A DNA stretch of 64,000 nucleotides from Triglochin maritima (GCA_963682175.1 OY821775.1:48580053-48644052); one strand, 5' to 3'. Shown: positions 1 to 12,200, counted from the stretch's first letter. A program made the numbers and translations. The notes: generated by a model from the sequence alone, not told the origin.

Positions 1-319
1 GATAATAGTCTTTCTGAGCCTACTGATTTATGGAATCATCCTTAACAGGCACACTGCAGTTATTGGAAGTTGGGCTATGGTATTCAACTGGGTGCAACAT
101 GATGGCTTGAGTCTTGCTTTTGACGTCCAAGATGTTCGAGCTCGAGTACTAGGTGACATGGCTTGGGTTTCTATGACAGCACACGTTGAAGTGGATGCAG
201 GACCATATCATGTCACCAATGTTTACGAGTTTAAGGACGGGCAATGGTACGTGGTACACCATCACAGATCCATAATGTTTATAGAAGGTGATATAGCGCA
301 ACAAAATATTTTTGGCTGA
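1..319 (+). CDS. SKIP8-like SnoaL/NTF2-fold protein, C-terminal part
   Basis: The last 80 or so codons encode a SnoaL/NTF2-like fold end, with GSWAMVFNWVQH, DVRARVLGDMAWVSM, VTNVYEFKDGQWYVVHHH and a TGA stop at 317-319. This pattern resembles the C-terminal domain of F-box protein SKIP8, which is thought to act as an SCF ubiquitin-ligase subunit; the match is from memory. The 5' part lies outside the window. There is an apparent frame break: frame 1 reads DNSLSEPTDLWNHP and then stops at 43, while the rest is in frame 2 from about 41 (NRHTAVIGSW). One missing base near 40-47 would explain it, either as a real lesion or an assembly error. A splice junction there is less likely because both sides look coding and abut directly. 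Confidence 0.55.
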   Translation, partial: IIVFLSLLIYGIILNRHTAVIGSWAMVFNWVQHDGLSLAFDVQDVRARVLGDMAWVSMTAHVEVDAGPYHVTNVYEFKDGQWYVVHHHRSIMFIEGDIAQQNIFG

Positions 320-942
320 AATGCACAGATACTGAGTAACATGTATATCGTCGCCTCTGAAATCTAAATTGTCCTTCTTCCCCCTCTCCCCCTTTGTCAT
401 ATTCACCATTGAAGAATCGACCTTGTGGTTTCCCTTCAGACCGGTGGGTGGATGTTGAATAGGCAAGACCTTTTCTTGTCAAGTTGTCATTAATTGATTT
501 TTTTCCTTTTTTCTTTTTCTGTTCACCTTCCGAACTACACTGATTTGGAAACTTCATCAGCTTCTCATAGAAATGAATATGGCATGTAAGTATTGAAATG
601 GCTAATGGTAAATTTACTGAGCTATATAATGTTTGTTGCAGTGTAATGATATGTTCATTGTTAAGTAAATTGTAGATTGCAGTGCTTATATGGGTTGGTC
701 TTGTGAATCGCAAAAGGCTTGAAATTTCCGTTCGCGAATGTGAAGCTGTGCCTTACACTGCATTGGTGTGAACGGATTAAGTTTCATATGGAAATTTTCG
801 TACCATTGTTTTGTTATGCTCTAAAGTAGTTACTTTGACTCTGGAGGAGTCAAGGACTTGAGGTTGTTTCAGTTTCAGTTATGTTGTTTTGGTGATACGG
901 TAAGAATCTTAAGATCCTCGTTGGCTTGTATAATATTTTAAA
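320..942. other. 3' flank of the SKIP8-like gene
   Basis: This stretch contains the presumed 3' UTR and downstream DNA. I see no coding pattern. It ends at the 9 bp target-site duplication (934-942) of the adjoining Mutator-like element. Confidence 0.5.
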
Positions 943-1427
943 GGATTTGTTTTTGAAATAATCACTAAATAAAATCAAATTGGAAGAATATGTACATGGA
1001 AAATTTAATTGACAAGCTATGAATCTTAAAAATATTAGTGATGTTGTTTTCATTAATTAAAAATCACACCACAAGTGTCGTTTTTAGCAATAATAAAAAC
1101 GACATCACTAACGTGGTTTTCAAGAAGTAAAAATGACATCTGAGATGACGTTTTTGCCTAGGGTAAAAATGAGGTTAACCAACCACCATTTTTCTTCTCC
1201 CACACCCAAATTACTCCCCATTACTCTCTCTCTCCGGCGATAAGCACCGTGAATGTTGGTTTTCAATTTGTTTTTTGATTTTTTTATTTCGATATGAAAT
1301 ATAATGCATGTATAGTTAATGTATGATTGTTATTTTCATGTATCAAATGTAGATTTGTACACCCAAAGTAATGATTTCAGTACTGGATTGGTTATGTTTT
1401 TTTCGATTAAATTGTTACATTCGTAGA

Positions 1428-1899
1428 TGACAATCTAGAATATGAATGTGGTTACAGACTGATGATGAATGTTAATACTGAAATGCGATATGATAATATT
1501 TGCGAAACAGTTTGTCGAGTTTGTGGTTTCCGAGAAAAAGAGTTTGATCTGAAGTTAACCTGCAAGTGATCACCTTATGAAAAGTATACACATGCTGATG
1601 TTTTTGATGATCAAAACACGGCTACAATATTATCTTTATTTAACATCGTGAATATGGTTGTATTGTTTATTCAGAAACAACTCAAGCATTATACTACTGT
1701 GCATCAAAATCAGTGTAGTGTGGATTATCAAATAATGCCACAGACACGACTTGAAGACGACGATTTATTTTATGAAATTGCCTACTTTGAAATAAAACAT
1801 GACACCAAACCTATTAGTTTAGTTGAAAACAAATATGAGCAAAGTGAACTGATGGAAACATGTCTTCTGCTAAAACGGAACCAGCAATGTCGTTTTTAG
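1428..1899 (+). pseudogene. Remnant of a MULE N-terminal PB1-like region
   Basis: One frame, interrupted by an in-frame TGA at about 1567, reads YRLMMNVNTEMRYDNICETV, then GFREKEFDLKLTC, then RLEDDDLFYEIAYFE and TKPISLVE. This order (a hydrophobic strand with basic and acidic turns, then a DDDLxFY strand, then PLxVE) is how the PB1-like N-terminal region of plant MULE proteins usually looks. It is only a fragment. The assignment rests on pattern memory but fits the MULE ends around it. Confidence 0.4.
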
Positions 1900-2009
1900 T
1901 TGAATAAAATCGGCACTAGTGTTACCATTTTTATTAAAAGAAAATAGCAACATCAATGTCGTTTTTATTCAACTAAAAACGACACTGCTGGTGTCGTTTT
2001 AGCAGAAGA
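1863..2009. repeat. Internal inverted repeat inside the MULE
   Basis: The segment starting TCTTCTGCTAAAAC at 1863 and the segment ending GTTTTAGCAGAAGA at 2009 are inverted copies. They include TCGTTTTTAGTTGAATAAAA and its complement at about 1890-1910 and 1962-1985. The arms carry the same TGTCGTTTTTA motif as the subterminal repeats of the surrounding element. Confidence 0.65.
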
Positions 2010-2250
2010 GAAACTTTCGTGCAGCTCTGTTTTTGCATTCATTCTCTTGAATTTTAATTCCAAGTATTGTACACTTGTTGGAAAAAAACATGATTCCAAT
2101 CTCATACAACAAGCATACAATGAAACATTTCAGAAAAATTGTTCGTAACACAATGAAACATTAAATTAGTTTATGTTTTAACATGATATTGTTCTTAACA
2201 CACAAAATTAAACTATAGTCGGAATGCATTAAATCATAATTTAATTACAA

Positions 2251-2646
2251 CTAAGGTGGAGAGAATACTTTAGTGTGAATTTTGGTCCGCCGACCTCGTC
2301 GTAGGACATTCGAAGGGCGACGACGGTAAACTTGAGTTATCCCACCGGCATCGTTTTCAGTAACCCCACCGTCATCATCTCTTTCGACTTCAGGAGCTTG
2401 AAATGATGAACATTCACCGACGTGAAATGATGGACCTTCAACTTGAAAGAACGTGGCATCGCGTGATTCTTGAGTCAGAATTCCTCCATCGAAAGCAGAC
2501 ACCCCCGTGAAAATGAAATTATCTTTTTCATCAAGTGACACTCCTATTTCTGAGAGATTTTCCTCAGAATCATGACGTTTTGGTTCAGAGCTTACACCTT
2601 CTGACAACTTCAACGACGGATCTACACTCTTGACACACGTCATCAT
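2251..2646 (-). CDS. Unrecognised 131-residue ORF inside the MULE
   Basis: I do not recognise this protein. It is acidic in the middle (EVERDDDGG, ENDAGG) and ends in a basic tail (YRRRPSNVLRRGRRTKIHTK). No catalytic motif or membrane segment is visible. It could be a leftover exon of the element's own gene, a captured host exon, or chance. It lies wholly between the inverted ends of the MULE. Confidence 0.25.
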   Translation of the reverse strand: MMTCVKSVDPSLKLSEGVSSEPKRHDSEENLSEIGVSLDEKDNFIFTGVSAFDGGILTQESRDATFFQVEGPSFHVGECSSFQAPEVERDDDGGVTENDAGGITQVYRRRPSNVLRRGRRTKIHTKVFSPP

Positions 2647-3287
2647 TTCCTTGATCTTTTTTCTTCAATTTTGACGTTATTAATCACGTGGGGTTGTGTG
2701 CAGAATGTATCCCTTCAAGGTGGTTGATATCTTCATGTAACCCGTGTAACCTATGAAGTTGCAAAAATACGAAAACCAACCTGAACAGTGCTTGTCGCCG
2801 GAGAGAGAGATAGAGTAATTGGAAGTTTGGAGTAATTTGGGTGTGAGAGAAAGAAGATGGTGTCTGACCAGTCTTATTTTTTCCCTAGGCGGAGATGTAC
2901 TTTTTGTCTCTCTTGAAAACGGCATTGGTGATGTCGTTGTCATTAAGGGTAAAAACAATAACTGTAGTGTCGTTTTAGTTAATGAAAACGACATCATATG
3001 TGTCACTTTTAAGATGCATAGTTTACTAATTAAGTTTTTCAGCTGCATATTATTCTAATTTTTTTATTTGGTAATTATTTTTATAAAAAAATCTTATTTC
3101 AAAGTTCAGCGGCAACAGCTTGTTTCGCATCAATGACATATTTCCTTTGAATCGGATAAAATATAAGAAAAGAGATGATAATAATAACAATGGGATAAGT
3201 AGTGGTCCAGAATGGTTGTGGAGTGAGTGTGTACGTGATGTCTTGTTTTTGTTTGTGTTCTTCGTATCTGATGGTTGGTTGGTTGGA

Positions 3288-6200
3288 ATGGCGAGCTTTG
3301 TCCATCCACCCCAATTCTCCCCAATTCTCCACCACCGCCTTCGCATCACTCCTCGAGCCTCCCAATCGCCTCCTCCTCCACCACCACCTTCCTCCCTCCT
3401 CGACAACGAAGAAGAAACACAAACCTCGCAGACCACTATCTTGGGGTACGCTTCTTCTTCTCCTGCTTTTCCTTCTTGGGTCGGTTTGTTTCTGTCCATT
3501 TCGTTTTGGGTCGCTGGATTTTTGCCTTGTTTTGCACTTGGGAGGTTCAATTTTTTGTTCTCTTCAGAGGGTTGGCTTGGGTTGGCTTTTGCGTCATTTT
3601 GCACTTGGGAAGTTCAATAATTGGTTCTTTTCGTGAGGACGATGACAGGGAAGTTCAAATATGAGTTCTGAGTTTTTTGAGATCTTAGTTTGTGGAAATG
3701 GAATTCGTATGTTGCCTTTGAACTTATCAGATTTCAATTAAAAAGAAAAAGAAAAAAAACACTTCTGTAGACTCAAAAGAAATAGGAAACAGTCCCTGCA
3801 ACTGCAACCATCGATTAGTCCAGCTTTAGAAACTCAAAGAGTGCCAAAATTTGGAAATTACTGGGAAAAAAACAGAAAGCACAAACAATATTAACCTTTG
3901 TTCGGATAGAAAAAGAGAGTCAAAGTGTCAAACAATAATGATTTTTAGTTAGTTTACAACTTTCAATTGTTAGATAATAGTCATGGGTTGGAGAATCTGT
4001 GTTCACCTTTCAATACTAGTCATTGTGATTAACAGTGGAATCATGTCCATTGTAATATCATGAAACCAAAGTGATATGCTTAATGCTTTACTTGCTCTTC
4101 CTTGGTAGCAACTTAGGACATTGTTAAAATTTGGAATCTTATATTTGTAACATCCTGAAACAGCGGAAAATTTAAAATTATCATAAAAAATCAGAGACTA
4201 ATAATCAAAAGACGAGACTGTTACTTCTCATAAAAATATTCAAGCGGTGCACCATATTACATCAGAGTTTGTCAAAAAACTACATGATTACATCAGATTT
4301 AACAAAAGGAGATACAAGTAATCATGTCGATTTCAGTGGTCCGAACGAGAGGATTCAATCCCAAAATGCGTGCGCCCACTGATCACCACCTAACTGGACT
4401 TATTGTGGTCCTGAAATAAAACATGCAACAACAATGCCTGAGTTTCCATAAGGAAACCCCACATGCCAAGTTCACCTATATGCATGCAGTAGTACAAATG
4501 AACATATCATACTAGTAGCATGTCATGTCATCAACAGTAAGGAAAACAGTTCCCCCGAAGGGTAACACGGGACATCAGTTCGACAATCATCATCGGGTCT
4601 CCCAAGAAGACCTACCGTAGACACATACGGTCTAACGGAACAAGACGTGACACTCCCCATACGCGGCTATACTAATCATGGGGTTCGGCAAGGAGTATCC
4701 GCCAAGTCTGTGCCATAAGAAACAGATCTATAACTTCGTGGCCGAAACCACCCCAATAGAGCCGTCGCTTAGTTGATCCATCAATCATCATCTCAGTAGG
4801 TGTCCAGGTGAGGAAAACATAGCCGGAACAGCATCGGCCCATCATACATCATAGCTGGAACAACATCGGCCCATAAAACATCATAGCCGGAACAACATCG
4901 GCCCATCATCACCGGAACAACATCGACGACATCACCGACACATCATCGGTGGTCCAACATACGTCCGGCGCAGCATCGTACGGGTCATGACCGAAGTCTG
5001 CCGGGTCATCAGGCTTCACGAGCTGCACATCATACAATGAGATCCGCGATCCCTCAAGTTTGCTACTCTACAATGAATCCATCCATTTATCACATCACGT
5101 CACGATCCATATACGGAGGTGACACGTCCAGAATACCCACACTCTTCCACACGACGGTCCCAAGGTAGGCACGCGTAACGCGCCCACCGTCACCTCCAGG
5201 CTCATGCACTAGGCGAGAACACGGGTTCTGTGGACAGAGTTGGCATCCTAAAAGGACCGAAAATTCTGTTATGTGCACAAACGGTCGACCGGAAGAGGCA
5301 ACCCGGTCGACCGTCCCTATGAGGTTCGATCGACCGAAAGTCTGCAACGGTCGAACTCTCTGCGCAAAACCTAAGTCCCAACGGTCGAACAAGAGTCTAA
5401 AACCGGTCGACCAATACGTGGTCAAAATCCGGTGTCTGGTCAACATCAATCAATACTACCGGTCGACCGACTCAGGGGTCTCGGTCGACCGAAAACTACC
5501 AGGGCATCCTAGCAGTTCTAAGTCATATTTCGGTCGAACACATACATACAACGGTCGAACAATCATGCATAATAATTCAGTACACTTAAGTTTCGGTCGA
5601 ACGAATTCATGAGACTGGTCGACCGAAAATCGACAGGCAAACCCCCGACCCACCAGCACAAGCACGACCGGTCGACCGCCACCAGGCGTTGTTCGACCAG
5701 TGTTCGTTAAAGTCGGGCCATTACACTAAACCGGTCGACCGCCATAAGGAATTGGTCGACCGTTGGTCGACAACAACCTTGCGCCAGCCAAGCATTTTAC
5801 GTCGTTTCTTGCCGCCGGCGAGGTCTCTGACCTCCCGCGACTGACCACAACATCCCTCACACGAGAGTGAACCACAAAACACACTAAGAAGCCGGCATAC
5901 CTCAAGAAAACGACGAAACCACTGGAGCCTCGCTCGTGCAACGTCGTCTCTGAAACCTCCTCGCGCGTCCACCTCCGCACGCCTACTCCGCCGGAGTCGT
6001 CTCCTCCTTCGCTGCTCGCCGGACAACGTAAGGTAAGAGTGTGAGAGAGTGAGAAACGAATGGGAGGGAGAGAGAGAGAGAGAGAGAGATTTCTTCTTAA
6101 ACCCACCACCGATCACCTCACCATCCTCCTACCCCATCACCATACTCCTCATCCACAGTAACCGACCCCCCTTTTCCTTTCCCCGTGCAAACCTCCTCCC

Positions 6201-6871
6201 TAATCACCATTAACCCCTAATTGGGTTAAGGACATTACAATATTAGTATCTGAGCTAACTGCAAAGGTCGAGTGGTTGAGGGTATAAACAAGCCGAGTCG
6301 AGCGAAATTACGAATCATAAGTATTATTTTATCTTATTATCAAATACAAAAAAATAATTATAAATAAAACAATAAAAAAATCGAAAGACTTGTTTGAAGA
6401 TTTTTTTGTTTTTCATCAAGATCCTTAATTTTCAAGTGAAATTAGAGTTGAACGTTTTTCGAATCGGATTCGAGTAGAACTATCGAGTCGAACCAAAGTT
6501 GACAGACCCGTGAGGTGATGGATAAAATGCCCACTAACATCAATTTTTTTCTCTAAGATTACCATCTCTTGATCTTTCACTCTTATGTTGTTAACTTTGA
6601 ATTCAAAGTTTACAGGGGTTGCAAAGCTTGTGGGAGAGTAGAGGTAGAGAGAGGCTGCAATGGTGAGGGAAGGATTCAAGGAGGGATAGCCACGGTCCCG
6701 GGATTCGGCTGGTGGCCTATAAAGGCTTACCGGCCTTGTCCAGGTTTCGTAGAGTCCGGTGGGAGATATAGGCGTCGCGGCCAAAGCATGGACGAAGTTG
6801 CTTTTGGCCGAGGCCAAAGAGAAGCCCCACCACAAACCACAGATGATAATGATGATGCTGAAACAAAGTAA
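3288..6871 (+). CDS. Small DnaJ-type Cys-rich (zinc-finger) protein, probably plastid-targeted; exons 3288-3445 and 6616-6871
   Basis: Two exons with matching phase give 137 residues. Exon 1 (52 codons plus 2 bases, donor GGTACGC) encodes a Ser/Pro-rich, hydroxylated, basic leader starting MASFVHPPQFSP, typical of a chloroplast transit peptide. Exon 2 (acceptor TTTACAG) encodes CKAC, RGCNGEGR, GFGWWPIKAYRPCPGF and RRRGQSMDEVAFGRG, then an acidic tail. CxxC and CNGxG motifs are those of the DnaJ central zinc finger. Plant proteins of this kind act as small plastid chaperone or disulfide-type factors without a J-domain; the exact function is unknown. The start is the first ATG of the leader frame. 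The intron is 3,170 bp because a solo LTR is inserted in it. The identity as one spliced gene is inferred from phase and domain order. Confidence 0.65.
5279..5770. repeat. Cluster of CGGTCGACCG and GGTCGAAC motifs
   Basis: Within the solo LTR at least a dozen palindromic CGGTCGACCG or near variants (GGTCGACCA, CGGTCGAAC) occur at irregular spacing, for example near 5281, 5302, 5404, 5460, 5482, 5669 and 5733. They are far denser than chance allows. The function is unknown. Confidence 0.7.
6067..6089. repeat. (GA)n microsatellite
   Basis: An uninterrupted GA run of about 11 units lies near the end of the solo LTR. Confidence 0.9.
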
Positions 6872-9235
6872 GATAAGAGCTTTATCTCTAATCGCCGTTG
6901 TAGTATTGCTATCATTCATTTAGGCAAACCATAAAGACAGTTTCATACTTTCCATAAGTTGCATAAATAGAGGCATATGATATAACACAAGTGGTGTAGT
7001 TCAACTAATGGTCTCTATGTGAAATATGCTTAGAGGTCACTTGTACGGATTCATACACTGTCACTGTATGTTTAATTTCAATGCATTGTATCAATTTAAA
7101 AAACAAAGGCATACGATGACTCCTCCATGATTCCTTCACAATTTTGCATTATATCGTGTGTGTTTTATATAAAAAAATCCATTCGTTTATTTGGCATTGT
7201 GAACTGCATTTTCTTGGATGTGCATTATAAGTAGCATTTTAGGAGTATATGAATACACACTGAAATTTTCACATGGTTTCAACTAACATATTACCTGATC
7301 ATCTTAGATGACATGAACTTAACCTCGTCTTTAAATGACTTCCCATAAATTCCTTTCAAAATTTTGGTAATTTTGTCCCAATCATTCATTGGTTGTGGAG
7401 AGAATCTGTACCATCTCTTGCCTTTTGATTTTTGTGCAGAAAAACAAAACCTGGCTCACGAAGACTTAAGGGATGAACTTCTGGTTTAATCGCCATTGTA
7501 GCTGCGGAAGCATATGACAGCAGAAGACATGAGTTCACTCTTCCTATTTTTTTAAGTTATTTTCCGTTTGTTCCTCTTCCGTTCCACTTGATTTTTGAAG
7601 ATATGCTGTTTTTTTTATGCTTTTGCAGCTCAATTTATACTTTTTTCATAAAAAGTTGTAAGGGGTATGGGAGTTTATTTAATGGGTGTCGCATCGTTTG
7701 GTCAATATCGACATAATTGTGGTTGGATGTGATGACTTAGCTTGGAAATTAAAAATGCACCATTTGCCAATTATTTGTTTGGATGTTTTTTCTGCTACTA
7801 GCGATTTTTTTGGAACTTTGAAATATCACATTTTTTTAACGAAAATTGTCAAACGATTCTCAACTTTGACGTATTCAAACTTAAGTCGTTTTAAATTGGT
7901 GCCAAAAAGAGAATGGCATTGTCAAAATATGACCAGGTGATTATTATTATATATTTTTATGATCTGTAAATTTTGATTTCCACGGATTAAGACAAGCATT
8001 ACCACTACACTACAACAAGCACCTTTATTTCCATAATATGAATAGTAATATGGTGGTCAGAAAGAGAAACACAAATTACGTTATCATGATTCTCAATAAA
8101 ATTTAAAAGTCGGCATAATTTTACCAATAAACTTATACAACCCTTCCTCCACATAATCCTGCAAAATTTAAAACTCAGCATAAATTCTATAGTGGTGATT
8201 GTTTTGTTTTGCATCATGACCTAGAACTTTTTTTAAATGACCTACCTAACCCTATTGTAGGATCCATCAATTCAATAATAAGGGAGGTGGGGATGCTTTC
8301 AAACGTATAAAAGAAATAGGGAATGCTCAATTCATCTCAGTATAATTGGGCAACAGAATGCAAAATAAAAATGTACATCGCTGCCGATAATATTGCTCTC
8401 TGAAACTAACTAAAATAAAGTTTTATTTTCTGACAAATATTCTCAGTAATCATCACCACAAACAAAGCCTATACTGCAAACATCTCCTGAGCTTCGGACA
8501 TATCAAACTGGCTCAGATAGAAAAAGAAATTATGAACATGTAAATTTATATCGTCTTGTGAGTTGTGATAAATAATGAGACAAAAAAGACTGATTTTAGC
8601 TTTTTATAGAATTGTGAGATTAGGAAGCTGTCAACATTTTATTCGAGGGCCCTATGTTGAAGATACGAGTCTTACAACATAGGTTCTGTGGCTTACCTGA
8701 TGACGACATGTTTAATCAAGTCGACGACCACATCATTTGATTTCTTTGTACAGGGCCCTATCACATACAAAAATAATAAACACCAAGATTAATCTGTGCA
8801 ACATTCTTTTCAGCATGGGAGGCAATGGATGGTGGTGCCTATTGAATATTATCATCATCGAACAGCTTCCCCTAAGAAAAGGACAAGGATTATCAGATAT
8901 ATGAAATTACGAATCTGCCATGGATTGTATGGACTAAGCCGCTAATAAACCATGCTAGTTCCTGCAACTGACTTCGAGTTATAGTGCGCAACATGTAACA
9001 ATCTATAAAGATCATATAGCAAGCGAATTGTAAATTCACCTCATCTTCAAGCAAGAGACTACGAAGGCTATAAACTAGACTGGCAATCTAAATTACAATT
9101 TGCAAAGGAAAATGCAAACCTATAGTAGCATATTATGGAATGAAATGGAAAAGATAAATTACCATTTAATAAATAATGCCCATCCATGATCCATCACATC
9201 AGTGTCTGTAATAATGCCACAAAAGAAAGCCATTG
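6872..9235. other. Intergenic region between the convergent DnaJ-like and EMB1703-like genes
   Basis: Both flanking genes end here, so 3' UTRs are expected at each side. I see no coding pattern in either strand. The ORFs of 60-84 codons are AT-rich and lack family motifs. Confidence 0.5.
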
Positions 9236-12200
9236 TCAGTTAGCTGCGCGTTTCTTTAGCGCTCTTTTTGAACCTCTGCACACAAAGTCACAAAATGAAT
9301 TCCTATCCTGATAATAAGTACGTTCAAACAGAATGATGATGATATGTTGATACAGGAGAAAAGAATAACCTTTTTTTGGTTGATCTACCAGAACCAAATA
9401 CACCTTTCATCAATGCACCCATGTCCACTGAGCGTTCACGCATAATCTCGTCATGATACATCTTACTTCCAATTTCTGTAATTTCTTCCTCTGCTTCTTC
9501 CAGTGTTTGATCTACATTGAGTTTGATTTGTCCTTTCCTTATAACAGTAACATGAAATCCATTTGCTTTAGCTTCCCGAAAAGCATCCTACGGACAATAT
9601 AATAGTCAATCAGAATATGCACCCTAAAATATCTTCCAGTACCTTACCTGATTTCATTATCGAAGTATTGAGGTTTATTTTGATGCTATGTCCGAAAAAC
9701 GAATAATCACCTTTGGAGGTCGGGCAACAACAAAGGCAGCACCCTTTCCAATCATTTCTAGATGAGCTTGCATGATGTAACAAAAGTTTTTGGAATCTCC
9801 AGGATCCTCAAAAGCAATAATGTGATATTGCTTAGGGTTAAGCTCAAGATCCTGAGCCATTTCTAATGAATAAAATCCTACTCTTTGTTCATCATCTTCA
9901 ACAGTATACAATTCGATGCACTGCAAAAAGAAATAAAGACAATAAAATGGTTAATTTAGTGAAGAAGTTGGTTAAAAGTTTCTGCCTCACAAAAATTGAA
10001 AATGATATGAAGAGAAAACATAATCACCAGGACTTACCAGTACGAATTCAAGATCTAACCACCATAAATAATCTTCTTCTTTCTCTTCTGAATATTCTCT
10101 GTACTTACTGACTACTGCTTGTGGCCCAAACATTTCCATCTCTCTCTTGAGTTTCTCGAGTTTTTGCTCAATGAACTTTCTCTTCTTTTTCGGTAATTGC
10201 GTCATAAGATCAGCAACATCTTGTACTTCTTTCTCTGTAATCCACTTGTCCAAATCTTTCCCCATATCCTTCATAGTAGACTTGATTTCTGGATCCGTCT
10301 CAGCATTATAGAGTTCCAGAAACTCTCTGGACCACTTCTTGGTGTGCTGCCACTGTTCCTTTCCTCCTTTCTTCCCCGCTCTAGTGGAACCATCACTCCC
10401 TTCTATAACCACCCTAGGGTTTGAAAATCCTTTAGGCTTCTTCATATTGTGAACCGAAGAGTAACGCGAGGTACCATTGGAACTTCGCCCTTTGGATTTC
10501 TTAAGCTTACCACCACCATCATCATTTGGAGTAGAGGAACCATTTATACCCTGCGAATAAGGCTCTTGCTTGTCTACAGGATTGTTTAGGAATTCTGGAA
10601 TTCTTTCAACAGACGGGCCTTTCCAGCAAGGCACTATCTTTTCTATAGGGTCATTCACACTAATGCCATCTGGAAGGGGAAAATAATAAAAGTAGAATAA
10701 AAAAGAATTGCATTTTATGCTATGCATCTTCCAGAACAATTTTTAAGCAAAACGAAAGACAAAAATGTATCATGTGCTGATTTTGAAGTTACAATGTGGC
10801 AATACATTATAAGTGAACAAATTGTTGTTAATATAATTTTCTGTTGTGATAACAAAATAAGACCAATTCAACTGAAGATAAGAGGATGGAAAATTTGTTA
10901 CCAGCTCCGTAGTCAATATTTTCAACTCTTGAGTGGATATACTCATGCAATTCCAACAGCTTTTCATTAACTTTCACTGTTTTCTTCTCAAGGCCCTTAA
11001 AAAAGGCATCCTGGTCATCTGAACTCATCAAGTGGAAAGGCTCATGTCCTGCCAACTCATTGTCACGGACTCGGAAGACAATGTCCCGAAGCTTGTCATC
11101 ATTCATCCATTCAAGCTCTCCATCATCTTGCATTAAACCCAGCTCACTTAATTCTTTAGTTACAATATCCTTTTCTTTTGCTATCTTGTAGTTTTCTCTG
11201 AAACCAGTTCCAATCTTTTCAACGACTTTATCCAGTTTATGAAATTTTTTCTCTAGCCACTTTGTTTTTTCTTGACCATCATCTGACTCATTACAAAAGT
11301 TAGTAGCATCTGATGCATCACTGGAGCTTGTGTTGCACACAGCAGCATTACTGGTGCTTCTATTGGGTAGCTTGGTATCATCTTTCTCCATGTTTGTCTC
11401 AATACCAATGTCAGGGACATCAGGTCCATGACTGGAGCTTGTAATGCATTCAACTGCATTAATTTTGCTTCCACTTGGTTGTTTGATGTCATCTCTGTCC
11501 ATGTTTGTTTCAATACCAATGTCTGCAGCATCAGATCCATGACTGGAGCCTGAATTGGAGACACCAGCATCGTTGTTGTGTCCATTTGGTTGCCTCGCGT
11601 CATCTCGCTCCATGGTTATTTCAATTGGATTGGGAATCCTTTGAGAACTGGAGCTATCTTTATTCTCTTTTTCAAACGCAGAATATTCAATCTTGTTCAA
11701 ATCTAACATAGGATTTGGTGTACCTCTTGCCACGGAAGAACCATCTGTCGTGATGTTTTCATCACTTCTCCCACTTTCCTCGTTAGTATCTTCATGTATG
11801 GTATTGTCAGACATCTCATTATCAAATTGACTGTTTTCACCTTGCATTTCACGGGCATTAGATAGAGATTGGGGATTGTGAGAAAACAAAGATAATCCAA
11901 ATCCATTAATATTCCTCATTTGCCTTAAGCGACCATCACTGTTATTCAGAAGAACATCCATCTCCTCATCCACAGGACTTGTGCGCTCAGCAACCTCTTT
12001 GGGCAAGGCCATGCTTTCTGTATCACCTGCAGGTTAACCAATAACATTGTCAATGGTTCTTTGCCAAAATACTGTACTCTAGCTAGGATGGATAATAAAG
12101 CAAGCATTCCATCTTTGAAACCTGTAGATGCTTCAGCTGTAGGATGTTCAGAAGCTTCAACTGCTATGGCATTTGAGCCAGCTTTTCTTCCATGGGATTC

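Larger units (their letters stand above)
943..3094. mobile_element. Mutator-like element (MULE) with ~330 bp terminal inverted repeats
   Basis: The left end (943 to about 1270) and the reverse complement of the right end (about 2765 to 3094) align almost throughout. They share GCCTAGGGxAAAAAxxAxG, CACACCCAAATTACTCC and the CTCTCTCCGGCGA block. The outer edges read GGATTTGTTTTTGAAATAAT and AGATTTTTTTATAAAAATAA. The flanks are TATTTTAAA (934-942) and TATTTCAAA (3095-3103), a 9 bp target-site duplication with one mismatch, as expected for Mutator elements. The interior holds a decayed PB1-like transposase start and a 131-codon ORF on the other strand. No DDE transposase core remains, so it is non-autonomous. 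Its right end lies about 190 bp upstream of the DnaJ-like start codon. Confidence 0.75.
4146..6239 (-). mobile_element. Solo LTR of a Ty3/gypsy-type retrotransposon
   Basis: The element begins TGTAACATCCTGAAAC and ends GGACATTACA, so it has TG..CA ends. It is flanked by perfect 5 bp duplications, ATATT at 4141-4145 and at 6240-6244. At 2,094 bp with no internal coding region or second LTR, it is a solo LTR. Read on the minus strand it begins TGTAATGTCC and ends GCTGTTTCAGGATGTTACA, the style of plant chromovirus (Tekay/Del) LTRs. Inside are short repeats of AACATCGGCCCATCA (4826-4905) and many CGGTCGACCG palindromes. It lies within the intron of the DnaJ-like gene in the opposite orientation. 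Confidence 0.8.

Noticed and set aside
3202..3664. Other plus-strand frames over the DnaJ-like exon 1
   Set aside because: Only the frame starting at 3288 joins exon 2 in phase and gives a transit-peptide-like leader.
8005..8025. CACTACACTACAACAAG as the end of a CACTA element
   Set aside because: No inverted partner end or 3 bp duplication was found nearby.
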